Of a DNA stretch of 64,000 bases, positions 60,989 through 64,000 are shown piece by piece. The first letter of the stretch is position 1. Each line of letters starts with the position of its first letter. The stretch spans positions 3,906,001-3,970,000 of the forward strand of contig NZ_CP007044.2 of the NCBI RefSeq assembly GCF_000520015.2. The letters are read 5' to 3'. This DNA is from Chania multitudinisentens RB-25 (lineage in GTDB: Bacteria > Pseudomonadota > Gammaproteobacteria > Enterobacterales > Enterobacteriaceae). Both the position numbers and the translations under genes were made by a program. The notes below the pieces were generated by a model. The model did not search any database. It was given only the letters and a program-made list of their open reading frames with translations, and was not told the origin of the DNA.

Positions 60989-61510
60989 TTACTTACGCTT
61001 TAAACTGGCTAATACGGCAAACGGATTTGGTTTCTCCGCCTCTGCAGGCAGTTTACCAAAGACCATGTCCGCTTCGGACACTTCACAGTGTTCAGATTCA
61101 TGTACCGGAACGACAGGCAGTGAGAGAATAATTTCATCTTCAATCATTGCCAACAGATCGACTTCGCCAAATTCGTCAACTTCGATCGGTTCGTACGCTT
61201 CCGGTAATGCCTCAGCCTGCTCATCAGTGACGACCGGGCTAAAACAATACGTTGTATGGACATGATGTTCAAATGTAACACCACAGCGTTGGCACATCAG
61301 CGTTACCGCGACGTCCGCCTGCCCTGTTATCACCGCAAGGCGCTGGTTGTCGATATCAAACGACAAAGCAACCTCAACATCGCTGTCCACACTGACCACG
61401 GATTCGGCAACACGTGTCACCTGCTCAGACGCATAGATACCAACATAGTCCAAACGTTTCTGAGCGGTACGTACCGCATCAATGGTCAAGGGTAATTTTA
61501 CCTTTTGCAT
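60989..61510 (-). CDS. yceD: YceD, 23S rRNA accumulation protein (DUF177)
   Basis: This 173-residue protein has a first half with KLPLTIDAVRTAQKRLDYVG and a DUF177 domain with the CQRCGVTF cysteine pair, then an acidic stretch (EAYEPIEVDEFGEVDLL) and FGKLPAEAEKPNPFAVLASL at the end. YceD is needed for normal 23S rRNA levels in several bacteria and plants. First gene of the yceD-rpmF-plsX-fab run. Confidence 0.95.
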   Translation of the reverse strand: MQKVKLPLTIDAVRTAQKRLDYVGIYASEQVTRVAESVVSVDSDVEVALSFDIDNQRLAVITGQADVAVTLMCQRCGVTFEHHVHTTYCFSPVVTDEQAEALPEAYEPIEVDEFGEVDLLAMIEDEIILSLPVVPVHESEHCEVSEADMVFGKLPAEAEKPNPFAVLASLKRK

Positions 61511-61652
61511 AGGGCGCGCATATTAACTTTGTAACGACATAGAGTCAAAGAAAAAGGCCGTAAAACGGCACCTTTCACCAATATTCGCTTCCACAGCGGC
61601 CGACAGTTTAAAATGGTCGCCTTATTTACGCTACGGTTTGCGAAAAAAAATT

Positions 61653-62234
61653 ATGCCAAGAATATTACTTGCTTCAACATCAACCTACCGCAAAATGCTG
61701 TTGGAGAAATTACATCTGCCTTTTATTTGCGCAGCACCGCAAGTGGATGAAACACCATTGGCTGACGAAAGTGCAGAAGCTTTAGTGTTAAGGCTCGCCA
61801 CGGCAAAAGCCCGGGCGCTTGCCATCGCTTACCCTGATCACCTGATTATCGGCTCCGATCAAGTCTGCGTCATCAACGGTAATATCACCGGCAAGCCGCA
61901 CACGGAAGAAAATGCCCGCCTGCAACTGCGCCTGGCCAGCGGCCAGAAGGTCACTTTTTATACCGGCCTGGTACTTTATAATAGCCACAGCAAGCAGTTA
62001 CAGGCGTTATGTGAACCCTTCCATGTTCATTTCCGGCTACTGAGCGATGTCGAAATCGCCACCTACGTACATTTGGAGCAACCGCTCAACTGTGCTGGCA
62101 GTTTCAAAAGTGAAGGCTTGGGCATTGCGCTGTTTGAACGGCTTGAAGGGCGCGATCCAAATGCGCTGGTTGGCCTGCCGCTGATCGCATTGCTGGACAT
62201 GTTGCGGGCTGAAGGTGTCAACCCGCTGAATTAA
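61653..62234 (+). CDS. yceF: m7GTP pyrophosphatase (Maf family)
   Basis: The start is at MPRILLASTSTYRKMLLEKL (ATG at 61653); an ATG five codons earlier is possible. The 193-residue Maf-fold protein has the phosphate loop ASTSTYR, IIGSDQV with D69 as catalytic Asp, and GSFKSEGLGI. YceF in E. coli hydrolyses 7-methyl-GTP. It is divergent from yceD. Confidence 0.94.
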   Translation: MPRILLASTSTYRKMLLEKLHLPFICAAPQVDETPLADESAEALVLRLATAKARALAIAYPDHLIIGSDQVCVINGNITGKPHTEENARLQLRLASGQKVTFYTGLVLYNSHSKQLQALCEPFHVHFRLLSDVEIATYVHLEQPLNCAGSFKSEGLGIALFERLEGRDPNALVGLPLIALLDMLRAEGVNPLN

Positions 62235-62240
62235 TAGAGG

Positions 62241-63200
62241 TTACTGGGCGGACTGTTTACGCAAAACCTGTAAGCAATGCCGTAATTCCTCATCCATCGG
62301 CGCTTCGATACGCATCGTTTCGCCGGTGGCTGGGTGTTCAAAACGTAATGCGGCTGCATGCAGGAACAGGCGTTTCAGCCCAGTGCCCGCCAACTGGCGA
62401 TCAAATTCCCGGTCGCCATAACGATCATCAAAAGCAATGGGGTGCCCGGCATGCAAGGTATGCACGCGGATCTGGTGAGTACGCCCGGTGATCGGGCTGG
62501 CTTTCACCAGCGTGGCATGCGTAAAGCGCTCTTCCACCTTGAAACGGGTTTCTGATGGTTTGCCCTCGCTGCTGACCCGGACAATGCGTTCGCCACTTTG
62601 CAGAATGTTTTTTAACAACGGTGCCTGAACCGCCTTACAATGCGACTGCCACTGGCCGCGCACCAAGGCCAGATAATCTTTCTGCATACCTTTAAGGCGT
62701 AGTTGTTCATGCAGTGAACGCAGCGCGGAACGTTTTTTCGCTACCATCAGCACACCAGACGTATCACGATCCAGACGATGTACCAGTTCCAGAAAACGCG
62801 CCTCTGGCCGCAACGCACGCAGCCCTTCGATCACGCCAAAACTCAGGCCACTGCCGCCGTGTACCGCCGTACCAGAGGGTTTGTTCAGCAGCAATACATG
62901 CTCGTCCTCATAAAGGATACAATCAACCAACGCTGCCACTTTCTCCAGTTTGGCTGAAACCGGCGCATCTTCGCGTTCAGCCACGCGCACCGGCGGCACT
63001 CGCACCACATCGCCGGCCACCAGCTTGTATTCTGCCTTGATACGGCCTTTATTCACCCGCACCTCGCCTTTACGCACAATGCGATAAATCATGCTCTTTG
63101 GCACGCCTTTCAAGCGGGAAAGCAAAAAGTTGTCGATTCTCTGACCAGCTTCATCGTCAGAAATCGTAATTAATTGTACTGCGGGATTGTTCGTTTTCAT
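62241..63200 (-). CDS. rluC: 23S rRNA pseudouridine(955/2504/2580) synthase
   Basis: RluC modifies three uridines of 23S rRNA. The start is set at MKTNNPAVQLITISDDEAGQ (ATG at 63200), giving 319 residues. An S4 domain (about 20-80, RIDNFLLSRLKGVPKSMIYR) is followed by the catalytic domain with HRLDRDTSGV (Asp144) and GRTHQIRVH. It is convergent with yceF and divergent from rne, as in E. coli. Confidence 0.96.
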   Translation of the reverse strand: MKTNNPAVQLITISDDEAGQRIDNFLLSRLKGVPKSMIYRIVRKGEVRVNKGRIKAEYKLVAGDVVRVPPVRVAEREDAPVSAKLEKVAALVDCILYEDEHVLLLNKPSGTAVHGGSGLSFGVIEGLRALRPEARFLELVHRLDRDTSGVLMVAKKRSALRSLHEQLRLKGMQKDYLALVRGQWQSHCKAVQAPLLKNILQSGERIVRVSSEGKPSETRFKVEERFTHATLVKASPITGRTHQIRVHTLHAGHPIAFDDRYGDREFDRQLAGTGLKRLFLHAAALRFEHPATGETMRIEAPMDEELRHCLQVLRKQSAQ

Positions 63201-63754
63201 GAGGCGGGATTCTAAATAGAGCGAGTAAATAGCGCCACCTCTTTTTATGTGCTTAACTGTCATTCTGGCTGCGGGAGAAATTACAGCGAACAATAAGGCA
63301 GCAAGCCAGTTTGAACGTTTGCGATTTCCTCCTCAGTTAAGGAAAAGTCACCTTGCTATAACGGTGTCAGGAATGGAATAATGATGTAACTTTCCGTGCT
63401 GATTCCCGTTGAAACAAGGGTAATTGCGGAATTATACAGTTTGTCTGGTGACACAAAAACGCAGCAATGGCGTAAGACGTAATGTGAAATCAAACAATTA
63501 GCGGGCTGCGGGTTGCAGCTTGGCCGGCAAATGGAATCAGATCTGTCGACGTAAATCAGAGGCTATTCCCTGAGTCAAAAGCGCTGTTTTCACAAAGAAA
63601 TACAGGCTTACCGAGATAATGCGCCCCTATGCAAGCGACAACCGGGAGGTTGACGGCTTTGCGAGAAGACACGGGGTTTTCGGTTTTTAACCTGGCCATG
63701 AGGTTATTTTGCCCGCAGCTTTGTCGATAATGTAAAAATAACGAGTAAGTTAAG
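63201..63754. other. rluC-rne intergenic region with the rne leader
   Basis: This 554-bp region has no gene. Near 63634-63665 the plus strand reads ACAACCGGGAGGTTGACGG, like the hp2-hp3 part of the E. coli rne leader through which RNase E limits its own mRNA. Promoters for rne and rluC must lie further left. Confidence 0.6.
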
Positions 63755-64000
63755 ATGAAAAGAATGTTGATTAACGCAACTCAGCAGGAAGAGTTGCGTG
63801 TTGCTCTTGTAGATGGGCAGCGGTTGTATGACCTGGATATTGAAAGCCCAGGCCATGAACAGAAAAAAGCGAATATTTATAAAGGCAAAATCACTCGTAT
63901 TGAACCCAGCCTTGAAGCAGCGTTTGTGGACTACGGCGCAGAACGACATGGTTTCCTCCCCCTGAAAGAAATCGCTCGCGAATATTTCCCCAGCAATTAT
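63755..64000 (+). CDS. rne: Ribonuclease E, N-terminal part (cut by window end)
   Basis: The gene starts at the ATG at 63755 (MKRMLINATQQEELRVALVD); 82 codons are inside the window. RNase E is the main endonuclease of mRNA decay and the scaffold of the degradosome. The visible part covers the RNase-H-like segment and the beginning of the S1 domain (IYKGKITRIEPSLEAAFVDY, then GAERHGFLPLKEI), nearly identical to E. coli. Confidence 0.97.
   Translation, partial: MKRMLINATQQEELRVALVDGQRLYDLDIESPGHEQKKANIYKGKITRIEPSLEAAFVDYGAERHGFLPLKEIAREYFPSNY

Noticed and set aside
1..64000. CRISPR array, tRNA or rRNA gene
   Set aside because: No regularly spaced repeats and no tRNA or rRNA-like sequence were noticed; a tRNAscan or Infernal run would settle this.

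Overview
The window is a stretch of an Enterobacterales chromosome, most like Serratia or a close relative (an inference from protein similarity, not from a database search). From about 17.8 kb to the right end the gene order follows the Escherichia coli K-12 icd-to-rne segment almost gene for gene. To the left lies about 17.8 kb of accessory DNA made of prophage debris, insertion sequences, broken catabolic genes and several intact virulence- or fitness-type genes. It ends exactly at the 3' end of icd, the known attachment site of e14 and phage 21, and an integrase C-terminus sits there.

Accessory part, left to right. (1) A partial small membrane protein and a DUF1493 acyl-carrier-like protein. 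(2) An IS3-family IS150-type element with 24-bp inverted repeats and a GTTT duplication, inserted in the loop of a palindrome. (3) A phage tail-spike-like beta-helix protein, small ORFs and a decayed P2 Ogr-type late activator. (4) An intact yagU homologue. (5) A relic catabolic cluster: a secreted histidine/aromatic-ammonia-lyase homologue lacking the MIO-forming Ala-Ser-Gly, a truncated MFS transporter, a truncated and frameshifted allantoinase/hydantoinase, and a carbamoyl-amino-acid amidohydrolase cut off by an IS91-family element. (6) A pertussis-toxin/ArtAB-like toxin pair, ordered B then A, behind a resolvase fragment and its promoter. (7) Small secreted or coiled-coil proteins. (8) A decayed tail-assembly gene, a truncated endolysin and two intact holin genes. 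(9) A secreted chymotrypsin-fold protease followed by two small ORFs that may be one gene split at a TA repeat. (10) The integrase remnant against icd.

Core part: icd, rluE, nudJ, mnmA, hflD, purB, a GNAT gene, phoP-phoQ (with a textbook PhoP box), roxA, a DUF2339 membrane protein, pepT, cobB, nagK, lolE-lolD-lolC, mfd, ycfJ, ndh (with an exact FNR site), ycfP, nagZ, thiK, lpoB, ycfL, hinT, a small secreted protein, ptsG, ycfH, holB, tmk, mltG, pabC, fabF, acpP, fabG, fabD, fabH, plsX, rpmF, yceD, yceF, rluC and the start of rne. These cover central metabolism, tRNA and rRNA modification, Mg2+ sensing, lipoprotein export, cell-wall recycling, glucose uptake, fatty-acid synthesis and RNA decay. 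Compared with K-12, potABCD, ymfA and ycfZ are missing between pepT and cobB.

The items most worth following up are the B-before-A ADP-ribosylating toxin operon (11.4-13.0 kb) and the MIO-less lyase with its hydantoinase/carbamoylase neighbours (6.0-9.8 kb). No CRISPR array, tRNA or rRNA gene was found.
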